64,000 nt of DNA from Roseimicrobium sp. ORNL1 (GCF_011044495.1 NZ_CP049143.1:6696001-6760000); one strand, 5' to 3'. Positions 36,329-45,738 are shown, counted from the first letter of the stretch. The notes: a model not told the origin generated them from the letters alone. Made by a program: numbers and translations.

Positions 36329-36931
36329 CTATGCAGCGCATCTCTCCGACAGAAGTTCGAGCAACTCTTGCAAGGAATCCACCCGGTCCGCATCTGCTCC
36401 TGACGTAGGAAGGCCATAGTCGATGCGGATGTCATCCAAAAACCTCGCGAAGGTGCCAGGCGGAATGTGCAAATCCCTGCTGACAGACAGCGGCTGCCCC
36501 TCTGCATCTTCATACGCCCCAAACTCCGAGACAAAAGCATGAACGGCCGCGCTGAGCGCCGAAGCAGTTCTACCACTACCCAGTTGCAGTGCGTTGGTAC
36601 GTGCAGAAGGCACGTACCAATCCCGCAGGCCACGAAACGCGAAGAAAGCCATGACTGTGCCCACGGGCATTGCCAGGAAAAAAGGAGCCCATGCCAGCAT
36701 GGCCAGCTTCGGAGCTCCTCCCCACGATGTGTATAGCAGCACCCCGCTCAGCAAGTAAAAGACACCCACGGATACCGCGATCAGAGCACCCGTCGGGTTA
36801 GGCGTACGCCAGATGCCCACGGCCGTGCAGACCATGCCAATGCCCAGCAAGGGAGCAGCATAAAAGGAAGTGCCATGCCGGTCGCGACTTGCTGACCCAT
36901 GAGCTTTGGAAGTGGGAATGCTGCTTTCCAT
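36329..36931 (-). CDS. Membrane protein with three predicted helices, unknown function
   Basis: The product is 200 residues from the ATG at 36931. Earlier starts run into the end of the oxidoreductase gene. Hydrophobic segments at about residues 20-38, 47-66 and 74-95 (FYAAPLLGIGMVCTAVGIW, LIAVSVGVFYLLSGVLLY, LAWAPFFLAMPVGTVMAFF) suggest a three-helix membrane region. A soluble C-terminal half follows (ALSAAVHAFVSEFGAYEDAEGQPLSVSRDL). No family recognised. Confidence 0.62.
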   Translation of the reverse strand: MESSIPTSKAHGSASRDRHGTSFYAAPLLGIGMVCTAVGIWRTPNPTGALIAVSVGVFYLLSGVLLYTSWGGAPKLAMLAWAPFFLAMPVGTVMAFFAFRGLRDWYVPSARTNALQLGSGRTASALSAAVHAFVSEFGAYEDAEGQPLSVSRDLHIPPGTFARFLDDIRIDYGLPTSGADADRVDSLQELLELLSERCAA

Positions 36932-37036
36932 AGAGGTGTGCGCAGCGGCATCCCTAGCACGAACCCGCACGCCCGGAAACAAGAGACACATCATGTGCCA
37001 GCAGACCCAAGCGATCTGCCAGCACACCATCTTCCG

Positions 37037-38440
37037 CTATATCCCGTACCCCTGCCGGTACACCTTGTGTACCACCGCCTCGGCTTCCGGGCAGTTCGTG
37101 GCTTTGAGATTCGCGGCATCCCACTCGATGCGCTTGCCGAAACGCACGGCGAGCAGGCCCACCAGCAGCGCTTCCGTGAAGGGCGCGGAGTAGTGAAATC
37201 CGGAGTGTGCGTTCTCAGGTTTGCCGGCTTTGCATGCCTCGATCCATTCGCGACGATGGCCCGCGGTGCAGCGCGCGATGGTCTTCGCGGGCATCACAAA
37301 ATCCTTCATGCGTGCTTCCGGCACCAGGCGCGGCGTACCAGACCAGCCGCCAGCGAGGATCACGCCCTTGTCACCCACAAAGTAGATGCCGTTGTCACCC
37401 AAGTTGCGCTCGGCTTCCATGCCCGGAGGCTTGGGCGGGAGCTTGCCACCGTCATACCACACCATCTTCACTGGGGGCTGTTCTCCGCGTGCAGGGAAGT
37501 GGTAGGTGATGATGCTCCATTCGGGATAGGACTCGTTGTTGTTCGGCGCATGCTCGCTCTCCACCCAATCCGGCTGGCCAAGATCCAGTGCGTAGAAGGC
37601 GGGGTCCGCATTGTGCACGGCCATGTCACCCAAGGCACCGCAGCCGAACTCCCACCAGCCACGCCACTTGCGCGGACAATACTCGGAGTGGTAGGAGTGA
37701 TTCGCCGCCACGGGGCCGAGCCACAGATCCCAGTCGAGATCTGCCGGTACGGGAGGAGTATCCGTGGGGAATTTCTTGCCCTGCGAATCCCAAAACTTCC
37801 CGGGGCGATCCGACCACACGTGCACTTCGGTGACCTTGCCGATCACACCCGCCTGGATCCATTCACGCGTAAGTCGCAAGCCCTCACCGGCATGTCCCTG
37901 GTTGCCCATCTGGGTCACGAGTCCGGTTTCTTTCGCCACCTTCGCCATCTGCCGTGCTTCACCAATGGAGTGCGCCAGAGGTTTCTCCACATACACATGG
38001 TGTCCCGCACGCAGGGCCAGGATGCTCGCGGGAGCGTGCACATGATCCGGCGTAGCCACCACCACGGCATCGATATCCTTCCTCTCCTCAATGAGCTTGC
38101 GGTAATCGCGATACAGTTTCGCGTCCGGATGCTTCTTGATGGTGCCTCCGCCCTGCTTAAGGTCCACGTCGCAAAGGGCCACGATATTCACCAGGCCGGT
38201 GCTCACCATGTCCGCGATGTCGCCACCGCCCTGGCCACCCACACCGATGCAGCCCAGATTCAGCTTCTCACTTGGCGGTGTGAATCCCGGACCGCCGAGC
38301 ACATGGCGCGGCACGATTTGAAAACCAAACGCCGCAGCCGCCGTGGCCGTGGTGGTGGAGAGGAAACGGCGACGGCTGGTGACGGAAGCAGAAGCAGAAG
38401 CCGGCTCAGTGTGGTCAGACGAGGACGAGGACGTGGACAT
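37037..38440 (-). CDS. Gfo/Idh/MocA-family oxidoreductase, Tat-exported
   Basis: The product is 467 residues from the ATG at 38440 (MSTSSSSSDH...). A Tat signal is visible at TSRRRFLSTTTATAAAAFGF. The Rossmann motif GCIGVGGQGGGD, ALCDVDLKQGGG and the family motif EKP in HVYVEKPLAHS are clear. A C-terminal Gfo/Idh/MocA domain follows, with the WRGWWEFGCGALGDMAVH block common to Verrucomicrobia/Planctomycetes members. Such proteins are NAD(P)-linked sugar dehydrogenases or glycoside-cleaving enzymes, here secreted. It may work with the DUF1080 enzyme, although they are not in one operon. Confidence 0.92.
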   Translation of the reverse strand: MSTSSSSSDHTEPASASASVTSRRRFLSTTTATAAAAFGFQIVPRHVLGGPGFTPPSEKLNLGCIGVGGQGGGDIADMVSTGLVNIVALCDVDLKQGGGTIKKHPDAKLYRDYRKLIEERKDIDAVVVATPDHVHAPASILALRAGHHVYVEKPLAHSIGEARQMAKVAKETGLVTQMGNQGHAGEGLRLTREWIQAGVIGKVTEVHVWSDRPGKFWDSQGKKFPTDTPPVPADLDWDLWLGPVAANHSYHSEYCPRKWRGWWEFGCGALGDMAVHNADPAFYALDLGQPDWVESEHAPNNNESYPEWSIITYHFPARGEQPPVKMVWYDGGKLPPKPPGMEAERNLGDNGIYFVGDKGVILAGGWSGTPRLVPEARMKDFVMPAKTIARCTAGHRREWIEACKAGKPENAHSGFHYSAPFTEALLVGLLAVRFGKRIEWDAANLKATNCPEAEAVVHKVYRQGYGI

Positions 38441-38578
38441 GGCGCAACAATACGCATGCTGCGTCAGCCCTCTTTCCCCCGCGGTTGCGCGCACAGGTTC
38501 ACTCCTAGTCGAACTTTGTCTTGAATGCGACGGCTCACTTCGCTAGTGGCAGCAGGCAACACGACCGCGAGCGATACC

Positions 38579-40930
38579 ATGCCCATCCCCCACCTACTCC
38601 ATCAGATGTGGCGTGACGAATCGCTGCCAGAGCGCTGGGCAACTCTGCGCAACACCTGGATTCACCATCATCCCCAGTGGGAACTCCGCTTGTGGACGGA
38701 CGAATCCTTGCGGGTGTTTGTCGCAACTCACTACCCGTCTTTCCTGGAACAGTATGATGGCTATGCCACACCCATCATGCGCGCGGATGCGGCCCGGTAT
38801 CTGGTACTCCAGCATTTCGGGGGGGTGTATGCGGACCTCGATATGGAGTGCCTGCAGCCCCTCGAGCCGCTGATCGGAGGGAAGGAATTGCTGCTGCCTC
38901 TGGAGCCGGATCTTCATCTCCAATCGGCGCCGGCCACGGCTGCTGGCATGCGACGCATCGTCGGCAACGCATGGATGGCATCTGCGCCTGGGCATCCGTT
39001 CTGGGAACGTGTGATCACAGAGTTGCGCGCAAGACGCCACATGCCGGGCGCGCTCGAATCGACGGGCCCCTTCATGCTCTCCGCCGTCGTGGACGCCTGC
39101 GCCGCCCAACCTTGGGGGCCGGAACTGCTCCCTGCCGAGACAGTGTACGCCGTGACAAATGTGGACAACGAATGGCTGGCAGCTCGCAAGCCCGGATCGG
39201 CGCATGGGTTCGACCGGGACGTGTACTCCATCCACTATTGGGACGGCACCTGGTGGAGGCAGAAGGCGGGACAAACCTCGCTACATCTCTTGCGTGTGGG
39301 AGAGCCGGTGGTAGCCGGCCATCTCAACGAACCGCGGGCCGCGAAAAGTGCTGCACGCGTAGGCTTCACGCCACTCGTGTCCTGTCTCATGGTCACGGGC
39401 CGGCGGCGGCATCTGTCGCGTCTCGCGGTGAGAATGTTCCAACTTCAGACCTATGAGCATCGTGAGCTCGTGGTCATTGACGACTCCGGACAAGCTCCGC
39501 CAGCGGACTGGGGGATCGATGAGGATACACGCGTTCGCTGGATAACGGTGCCCTCTGAAGGCAAGCCACTCGGCGCCTTGCGGAATCTTGCTCTCGCCGA
39601 AGCGCGGGGAGATTTTCTCTGCCAGTGGGATGACGATGATCTCTCCGCTCCCATGCGGCTGGAGCGTCAGGTGCTCACTCTCTTTTCCACGGGTGCGGAC
39701 GCGTGTGGACTGGGCCGGCTTCAACTCTGGTGGCCCACGCGCGACTGGACAGCCATTTCCTCAAGCCGCGTCTGGGAATGTGCACTCATGTGGCGCAAGG
39801 GCACGATCCCCGCGTATCCGGAACTGCGCAAGGGTGAAGACACTCCTCCGGTGGAAGCGCTGGCTGCCCGAGGAAGGATTGCGCTGCTGGATACTCCTGC
39901 GTTGTATACCTACATCTGCCACGGGGAGAACACCTTTGCCGAGGAGCACTGGCTCTCCCTTTGGAAGGTGGCCACGGCACGGCGCACCAACAGGGCGGCT
40001 CGTCTTCATCTCCAGCTTATGCAAGGCACGATGCCCATGCATGAGTATCTTGTCGCGTTGGGTCAGCCTGGATTGGAAAAAGCCTATAGTACTTTGCCTG
40101 CCGTCGTGCCGCAGAGTCACACCTCTGTCCAGAACGTAGAGGCCGGGGACCCTGTCTCTGAAACGCTGCCAGCCATCCTTATCGCAACGCCCATCAAGAA
40201 CGCGGTGCCGTTTTTGGAAAGGTATTTTCAAAAACTGACAGTCACCGACTATCCAGCAGAGAAACTGTCTCTCGCGCTCGTTGCCAGCGACTGCACGGAT
40301 GCCACCGTGCCGCTCACGGAGAAGTTGCTCGCGGAGCATGCCTCCCGCTTCCGTCGCACCGCACTCCTGCAGCGGGATTACGGCTTTCATTCCACGGGAG
40401 AAAGGTGGTCGCGCGAGTTGCAGCGGCAGAGACGTTCGATCCTGGCGCATGCCCGCAACGCCCTGATTGAAGAAGCACTCGAAGATGAAACGTGGGTGCT
40501 GTGGATCGATGTCGATGTGCTCACGTGGCCCTCAGATGTGATCCATCGCCTGCTCGCCGCTGGACGGGATCTGGTGACTCCACACTGCGTGCATGAGACA
40601 AATCACGGCCCTTCCTTTGACCTGAATACCTTTGTCTTTCGCGATGCAGCGCAAAGAGATGGTCAGAAGCATCTGCACGACGGCATCTACCAGCCGCCTG
40701 TGGGGGTCACCCGGAAATATCTCGATGCGTTCCGCTCCCAAGATGGCGTGGAGCTTGATGGCGTGGGCGGCACCATGCTCCTGGTGAAGGCGGCGTTGTT
40801 CAGAGATGGCCTTCGCTTTCCGGCGCGACCGTACCGTGGCTTTTTGGAAACAGAAGGACTCGCACAGATGGCGAGGGATTTTGGCGTGATTCCCTGGGGC
40901 CTGCCTCAAGTGGAAATCATCCATCCCTAA
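38579..40930 (+). CDS. Three-module glycosyltransferase, GT32-GT2-Anp1/GT62-like
   Basis: The product is 783 residues from the ATG at 38579; an ATG at 38525 would add 18 residues. Module 1 (about 2-245) resembles GT32 (IPHLLHQMW, RYLVLQHFGGVYADLDMEC, with DxD at 86/88). Module 2 (about 265-450) is GT2-like (VSCLMVTGRRRHLSRLAVRMFQLQTY, VVIDDSG, QWDDDDLSAP). Module 3 (about 531-780) resembles Anp1/GT62 (ILIATPIKNAVPFLERYFQKL, HARNALIEEAL, LWIDVDV at about 642-648, DGIYQPPVG). It is presumably cytosolic and builds a surface glycan from nucleotide sugars. GT62 is best known from fungal mannan polymerase. Confidence 0.85.
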   Translation: MPIPHLLHQMWRDESLPERWATLRNTWIHHHPQWELRLWTDESLRVFVATHYPSFLEQYDGYATPIMRADAARYLVLQHFGGVYADLDMECLQPLEPLIGGKELLLPLEPDLHLQSAPATAAGMRRIVGNAWMASAPGHPFWERVITELRARRHMPGALESTGPFMLSAVVDACAAQPWGPELLPAETVYAVTNVDNEWLAARKPGSAHGFDRDVYSIHYWDGTWWRQKAGQTSLHLLRVGEPVVAGHLNEPRAAKSAARVGFTPLVSCLMVTGRRRHLSRLAVRMFQLQTYEHRELVVIDDSGQAPPADWGIDEDTRVRWITVPSEGKPLGALRNLALAEARGDFLCQWDDDDLSAPMRLERQVLTLFSTGADACGLGRLQLWWPTRDWTAISSSRVWECALMWRKGTIPAYPELRKGEDTPPVEALAARGRIALLDTPALYTYICHGENTFAEEHWLSLWKVATARRTNRAARLHLQLMQGTMPMHEYLVALGQPGLEKAYSTLPAVVPQSHTSVQNVEAGDPVSETLPAILIATPIKNAVPFLERYFQKLTVTDYPAEKLSLALVASDCTDATVPLTEKLLAEHASRFRRTALLQRDYGFHSTGERWSRELQRQRRSILAHARNALIEEALEDETWVLWIDVDVLTWPSDVIHRLLAAGRDLVTPHCVHETNHGPSFDLNTFVFRDAAQRDGQKHLHDGIYQPPVGVTRKYLDAFRSQDGVELDGVGGTMLLVKAALFRDGLRFPARPYRGFLETEGLAQMARDFGVIPWGLPQVEIIHP

Positions 40931-40941
40931 AAGAGAAATCC

Positions 40942-42219
40942 ATGGCCACACTGACCATCGCATCCATGGGTACGCTGGGGGATCACTTCCCCTTTTTCGC
41001 GCTCGGCATGGCGCTCGTGCAGCAAGGTCATACCGTGCGCTACGCCGGACCATCCTACCTGCGGGAGCGCGTGGAGGAGTGTGGCATGCAGTTTTTCCCA
41101 GCACGACCCGAGATCAGTCCCGATCTGGTTCGCAGCAAGCCCGAATCCTACAACCACTGGCGACGTGATCGGGGCGGGCCCGAATCCTCAGCCGACTCCT
41201 GGGAAGGCACCCGCCTCTTCGAAAGGATGGAGTTCACAGACTGCATGCACGATGTGGCTGTGGCCACACGGGGCGCCGACCTTCTCGTTTGCTCCCGCCT
41301 GCTTCCCGTGGGACGCATGGTCAGCGATCTCACCGGCACTCCGTGGATCACCGCTTGCGTGGTGCCGTGGTTTTTCCCCACCGCCGGCACGGCCGCCGCA
41401 GCCGGCATCGATGCGAGACGCGCCAAGGAAAAGATTGCCCCGGTGACTCGCGAGTTCCGCGACCGGATTCATCAATTGCGGCGCGAACTCGGCCTCAGCG
41501 CCATCGATGCCGCCGACGAGGATCAACTCTTCGAATCCAACCGTGTGCTTCTGGCCACCAGTCCTCACTTTGGCGAGCCCACGGCACGACCGGGCCAGTC
41601 GCTGGTGCAGACAGGCTTCTGGCTACACCATCCTCCGGGCTGGGCGAATAACACACCGAGCGCCGACCTTCTCCGCCTGTGGGAACGCGGCGACGATCCC
41701 CTGGTGCTCGCCTTCAGCAGCCAGCCAATGGAGAATCCCCAGCAGATGCTCGACGCGCACCTGGAAGCCGCGCGCCTGCTGGACCGGCCGATCCTCGTGC
41801 AATCAGGCTGGGCAAAACTCGACAGCCCACTTCTCCAGGAAATGTATCGAGAAGGAAAAGCTTTCCCCATTTCCGAAGGACCCCAAGAGGAAATTTTTTT
41901 CCATGCCTCCGCCGTGATCACTCATGGCGGCATCGGCACGGTAGCGCGCGCGCTGACCTGTGGCGCACCCCTGCTCGTCGAACCCTATGGCAACGACCAG
42001 TTTTACAACGCCCGACAGGTGCTCGGCATGGGTGTGGGCGCTGCCATGAATCCACACCACCTCGAAGCAGCCACGCTGGCAACTGTGCTGGAATCCAAGG
42101 TAACAACACCCCACTGCCGGGAACGTGCCCGGCAGACAGGTGCGGAACTTGCTGCACAACAAGGCGTGCGCTCAGCCTGCGAAACGATCGAAGGCTGGTT
42201 GAAATCGCCCGCCGCGTGA
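40942..42219 (+). CDS. Glycosyltransferase family 1 (UGT/MGT-like)
   Basis: The product is 425 residues with an AAAAGAGA purine-rich stretch before the ATG. The N-terminal acceptor domain begins LTIASMGTLGDHFPFFALGMALVQQGHTVRY. The donor half has the sugar-nucleotide site ISEGPQEEIFFHASAVITHGGIGTVARALTCGAPLLVEPYGNDQFYNA, typical of GT1 enzymes that transfer UDP- or dTDP-sugars to sterols, lipids or small molecules. It follows the three-module enzyme by 11 bases, so the two are co-transcribed. The acceptor is unknown. Confidence 0.92.
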   Translation: MATLTIASMGTLGDHFPFFALGMALVQQGHTVRYAGPSYLRERVEECGMQFFPARPEISPDLVRSKPESYNHWRRDRGGPESSADSWEGTRLFERMEFTDCMHDVAVATRGADLLVCSRLLPVGRMVSDLTGTPWITACVVPWFFPTAGTAAAAGIDARRAKEKIAPVTREFRDRIHQLRRELGLSAIDAADEDQLFESNRVLLATSPHFGEPTARPGQSLVQTGFWLHHPPGWANNTPSADLLRLWERGDDPLVLAFSSQPMENPQQMLDAHLEAARLLDRPILVQSGWAKLDSPLLQEMYREGKAFPISEGPQEEIFFHASAVITHGGIGTVARALTCGAPLLVEPYGNDQFYNARQVLGMGVGAAMNPHHLEAATLATVLESKVTTPHCRERARQTGAELAAQQGVRSACETIEGWLKSPAA

Positions 42220-42226
42220 GCGGTCC

Positions 42227-42364
42227 TTAGGGCTGGTTGAGGGGCGGGGGAACGGTGTTCACCACATCCACTTCGAGGATGGTGTCCAGCTCTTCCAACG
42301 TCAGGTCGATGACTTTGGGTGCCTTTTCAGGCGCGAGAAAATCGTAAGGGCTTTCGAATTCCAT
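42227..42364 (-). CDS. Possible 45-residue acidic small protein
   Basis: The ATG at 42364 opens a 45-residue frame with sequence MEFESPYDFLAPEKAPKVID, then LTLEELDTILEVDVVNTV, ending PPPLNQP. It begins 87 bases after the methyltransferase-GT10 gene ends on the same strand and could be its last cistron. The acidic amphipathic LTLEELDTILE segment followed by a short hydrophobic/proline tail resembles leader-type peptides, but nothing proves translation. No convincing ribosome-binding site was seen. Confidence 0.4.
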   Translation of the reverse strand: MEFESPYDFLAPEKAPKVIDLTLEELDTILEVDVVNTVPPPLNQP

Positions 42365-42451
42365 AAGTGTATGGGTGATACCACCCCGAGGACACTCGGG
42401 AATGGCACCCGAGTCAACGCAAATCTCATGCCCAAAAATGCGGCGAATCCC

Positions 42452-44107
42452 TCACTTTCCGCGGGTTTCTTGCACGACTCGCTCGATCTTCGCCAGCAAA
42501 GAAAACGCATTCCAGCGATTGGTGCACAATTCGCCAAAACTTTTTGCGGGGGCATGCTTCCACTGGAAGAACTGCGCATACCGCTCCGAATTGCGAGCAG
42601 CTTCCCGCATCTGACGCACAAGGTCGGGCAGATCCCGGAGCGAACCCACTTGCAGATACGATCCCGGTCCGGGGGCGTAACGTGCCACTCCCAATCCTCC
42701 GAAATACACGGGAACACACCCCGCCGCGAAGCAGTCATACCACTGCTCCGTGACATAATCCGTCTGCTGACAGTCCTCAAAGGCCAGACAGAAGTGGTAC
42801 CTGCTCAGAACCTCCAGCCTCGCTTCACGACCTTCGCGAAGCGGCTCGGGCCGATTGAAATGCCAGGCGCCGAAATGATGCACCGGCATCAGGGATTCCA
42901 GCCGCTCCAACACACGCTCACGTCCGCAGCGTGAGTTGGGATTGGAGACGAAAGCACAGACTGCATTTCCCGCATCCTTCGCGGGAACCGGCTTCAAAAC
43001 CTCCGTCAGCGTGCCGGGCGCGGCAAAGTTCAGGCGCACATCCGCCCACGCATGGTAGGAAATCAGCAAATCAAGAGAGCTGACCGCGCCGGGGTCTGCT
43101 TGTGCGGGATGCCTCGCGTCTCCCTCCATGGTCACACCGACCCACAACTGATGCGGCGCCTTGGGCAATTGTGCCCAGGCAGGCGCGTCTGGAAGATGAA
43201 ACACCACCACGTCCGCCTGCGTGACGCGCGCCGGATCGCGTGTTGCCCTGGCAGACCAGAGGCTGCCTGCCAGCTCCTGCGCCGGAGGCCACACCGGGTG
43301 ACGGTGATTTGAGAAGAAGAGCACTTCGGGGATTTCAGGAAGCGTTTGCACCTTCTCCGGAAGCGAGGCTCTCCGTTCATCTCCGAGGAAATGCTGCATC
43401 TCCTCCTGCACAGTCCTCGGTGATGCCGGCAGGGCATCCTCTGCTTGCGCTTGCACCTGCACTTGTGGTGGCCAGTGGGCATACGCCAGCCACGTGTTCT
43501 CCACATGCCGGATGGTACCGCGGAATTCGTGGTCATTGAGATCGAGCAGGGCCGTGAGCGCCTCTCTGCCCGGGGCATCTACCGCTTTACAATCATGCCA
43601 GATGATGAGTCCTCCGGGCTTCAAAATCTTCAGCGCATTCAGCGTGTCAGCCAGCACCGTCAACTGCTCATGACAACCATCGACAAACACAATATCGAAC
43701 CGGCGCCTCGCGGCCATGCCGTCCCAGTCAAACGTGCGCGAGTTCCCGAAGTGCTGCGTGTATGAGATGCCCCTCTCACGAGCGAAGCGTCCGATGTGCT
43801 TCTCCTGCACAATCTCACTGGCCATCTGGCGCGGCAGCTTCGTGAGATCCGAGGGGAGCACATTCAACGAGTGAATCTCAAGCTCGGGAGCAATGGCATG
43901 GAAGTGGCAGACACCCGCACCCCAGTGCGTGCCGATTTCAAACAATGCCGGTCTCTCCCCTGCTGGCAGAACCGTCTGCTCGAGATGACGTCGGATGAGG
44001 CCGCACAGGCATTCCATTTCCCTCTCCGATCCGAAGCCTGCCTCGATCTGCTCTCTGAAGGGCTTGTCGTAGGGAACACGGAGCGGACTGGAGAGTTCCT
44101 GGATCAT
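42452..44107 (-). CDS. SAM methyltransferase-GT10 glycosyltransferase fusion
   Basis: The product is 551 residues. The N-terminal part (about 45-215) is a class I SAM-dependent methyltransferase of the Methyltransf_24 type (LFEIGTHWGAGVCHFHA, FDIVFVDGCHEQLTVLADTLNALKILKPGGLIIWHDCK). The C-terminal part (about 255-551) resembles GT10 alpha-fucosyltransferases (AVCAFVSNPNSRCGRERVLERL, FCLAFEDCQQTDYVTEQWYDCFAAGCVPVYFGG, then YAQFFQWKHAP). This would let one protein methylate and fucosylate, or otherwise glycosylate, a glycan. It lies opposite the GT1 and three-module genes. A fusion of these two domains is uncommon. Confidence 0.88.
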   Translation of the reverse strand: MIQELSSPLRVPYDKPFREQIEAGFGSEREMECLCGLIRRHLEQTVLPAGERPALFEIGTHWGAGVCHFHAIAPELEIHSLNVLPSDLTKLPRQMASEIVQEKHIGRFARERGISYTQHFGNSRTFDWDGMAARRRFDIVFVDGCHEQLTVLADTLNALKILKPGGLIIWHDCKAVDAPGREALTALLDLNDHEFRGTIRHVENTWLAYAHWPPQVQVQAQAEDALPASPRTVQEEMQHFLGDERRASLPEKVQTLPEIPEVLFFSNHRHPVWPPAQELAGSLWSARATRDPARVTQADVVVFHLPDAPAWAQLPKAPHQLWVGVTMEGDARHPAQADPGAVSSLDLLISYHAWADVRLNFAAPGTLTEVLKPVPAKDAGNAVCAFVSNPNSRCGRERVLERLESLMPVHHFGAWHFNRPEPLREGREARLEVLSRYHFCLAFEDCQQTDYVTEQWYDCFAAGCVPVYFGGLGVARYAPGPGSYLQVGSLRDLPDLVRQMREAARNSERYAQFFQWKHAPAKSFGELCTNRWNAFSLLAKIERVVQETRGK

Positions 44108-44152
44108 GGGACATGGGGGGCTTGCTGGCTCTGCGGCATCGCCTTCAGGTTC

Positions 44153-44449
44153 TCACGGCGCCAAAGCGGCATCCATTCGACGACGCAGGCGATGGCGCCA
44201 GATGAGAGACGGCAGCAGCGCGAGCAGTCCCAAGGGGAGCGGCCAGAGCCGGACAACGATTACAATGAGCGCCTCTCCCACCACCTGGCTGAGTCCCGAG
44301 GGATCCTGCAGTTCTTCTCCGCTCATCCCATCAAAGTCTCGGAACATGCCCAGCAACCCGATGGTCACCTCAAACACCGCCGCAACGCAAAACAGCACGC
44401 CGATGACAATGCCGGCGCGGCAAAGGCGAAGCTGGGAAGCCAGGGTCAT
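44153..44449 (-). CDS. Small two-helix membrane protein
   Basis: The product is 98 residues from the ATG at 44449. Earlier in-frame starts overlap the next gene upstream. Two hydrophobic stretches (AGIVIGVLFCVAAVFEVTIGLL and VRLWPLPLGLLALLPSLIW) flank an acidic loop with DFDGMSGEELQD. The C-terminus is basic (RHRLRRRMDAAL), so it should face the cytoplasm. It lies 45 bases upstream of the methyltransferase-GT10 gene on the same strand. Function unknown. Confidence 0.6.
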   Translation of the reverse strand: MTLASQLRLCRAGIVIGVLFCVAAVFEVTIGLLGMFRDFDGMSGEELQDPSGLSQVVGEALIVIVVRLWPLPLGLLALLPSLIWRHRLRRRMDAALAP

Positions 44450-44514
44450 ACGTGCGGTGGACGGCGGCACTCCCTTCCGCTCATTCTTCACAGCACGCAA
44501 GCGGCCGCAGTTAA

Positions 44515-45738
44515 CTACTTGGGGGTAGTCGATTTGCTGGAACTCGAACTCGTATCGGTGCGAAGCGCTGGCCACGTCTTGGGGTCCGCATAGAGCTTGG
44601 GCAGATCCTTCAGTGAGGGATCAGCTTCCTTGTCGAAGAGGGCCAGCAGCGAAGGGTCCGTGGCCGCCATGCCCGCGATGCCCTTGGGATGGTGGATGCG
44701 AATGATGGTACCACGATAGTGTGTTCTGTTCCTGGGGCGCTCTTTCTTCTTTTCCAGCTTCTCAAAGTCCGCCGTGCGATTGTTGTAGTCGCCTTCTTTC
44801 AATGCGGAGAGGAATTCGACATCCGTCACCTGCCCGCTGCGCAGCTGCAGTTTCATCTTCTGCTCACCCATCAGGTAATCGATCCGGTACTTGTCGGTCG
44901 TGCCGATGATAGCGACCTCGATCTCCACCTCTGTGGGGTGGTGGGAGAGATTGGTGACTTCAGCGCCGATCTTCCACTTGTCGCCGCTGCGGTTGGAGGG
45001 CGAGGCGAGCATGCGGCAGGTGACACGCAGATCCGGCAGTTCCTGGACTTCAGGTCCGGCCTTCGCCATCTCGTCCTTCCAGAGTTGCATTTCTTCCTCC
45101 TTGGTCTGCCCCACGCTGTTGCGCGGACCTCCATCCTCGATTTTTGCCAGGGCCTTGTTCCCGTCGATCTCGCGCTCGATGTTCTTGAGCGTACCCTGAT
45201 ACGCCTGCTCCCGGGCCGACAGGGGCGCGGAGTCATCCCGTTTCTTGGAGGTGGAGACCAGACGTACATTGGCCACGTCCCTGGAAAAGGCGGGGGCCAC
45301 GGAGGGCGGGACAATGTATTCAAAGATCAGCTGCTGCCCTGCATCGAGACCGATGGTGATTTTTCCGGTGTATTTCTGGTTCTCGTCAAAGGCGCCCAGC
45401 ATAGTCGCCTTCCGCCACATGTCCGCCAGGGCGCCAGCCGCCGCCGTGCGGTGCACCGGCCCCATCTCCGTGCGGAACATGTCATAAGCCGTCTTGATCA
45501 GGGACTCCGCGCCCGGGCCGCCGGTGGCCTGGGATTTCTCCATGTGCTCGAGAATTTTTCCAATTTGCGCAGATACTCGGGCCAAGCCGCCGGGATCCGC
45601 TTTGGGGGTCAGCCCCAAGGGCTTCAAATCCGCTGCCAGCGCCTTGGCAGCAGGGTAATTCTTGGCATTCAGAAGCGTGGGCAAGCCCAATGCTGCGATG
45701 CAAAAGGTGACTGCGACGGTGCGACGGACGTAGTTCAT
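44515..45738 (-). CDS. Secreted hypothetical protein
   Basis: The product is 407 residues with a signal peptide (VRRTVAVTFCIAALGLPTLLNAKN). The mature part starts with a helical region and then a beta-rich segment: TGKITIGLDAGQQLIFEYIVPPS and WKIGAEVTNLSHHPTEVEIEVAIIGTTDKYRIDYL. It ends in a Ser/Thr-rich tail (TDTSSSSSKSTTPK). No family recognised. It is divergent from clpX, with a 150-base intergenic region that should hold both promoters. Confidence 0.65.
   Translation of the reverse strand: MNYVRRTVAVTFCIAALGLPTLLNAKNYPAAKALAADLKPLGLTPKADPGGLARVSAQIGKILEHMEKSQATGGPGAESLIKTAYDMFRTEMGPVHRTAAAGALADMWRKATMLGAFDENQKYTGKITIGLDAGQQLIFEYIVPPSVAPAFSRDVANVRLVSTSKKRDDSAPLSAREQAYQGTLKNIEREIDGNKALAKIEDGGPRNSVGQTKEEEMQLWKDEMAKAGPEVQELPDLRVTCRMLASPSNRSGDKWKIGAEVTNLSHHPTEVEIEVAIIGTTDKYRIDYLMGEQKMKLQLRSGQVTDVEFLSALKEGDYNNRTADFEKLEKKKERPRNRTHYRGTIIRIHHPKGIAGMAATDPSLLALFDKEADPSLKDLPKLYADPKTWPALRTDTSSSSSKSTTPK

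Noticed and set aside
36899-38524. Long plus-strand open frame opposite the Gfo/Idh/MocA gene
   Set aside because: It is antisense to a clear oxidoreductase, its sequence is His/Arg/Gly-biased and it has no family motifs.
42394-42414. Inverted repeat ACTCGGG-AATGGCA-CCCGAGT as a terminator
   Set aside because: No T-tract follows on either strand; it may be a minor RNA hairpin but cannot be called a terminator.
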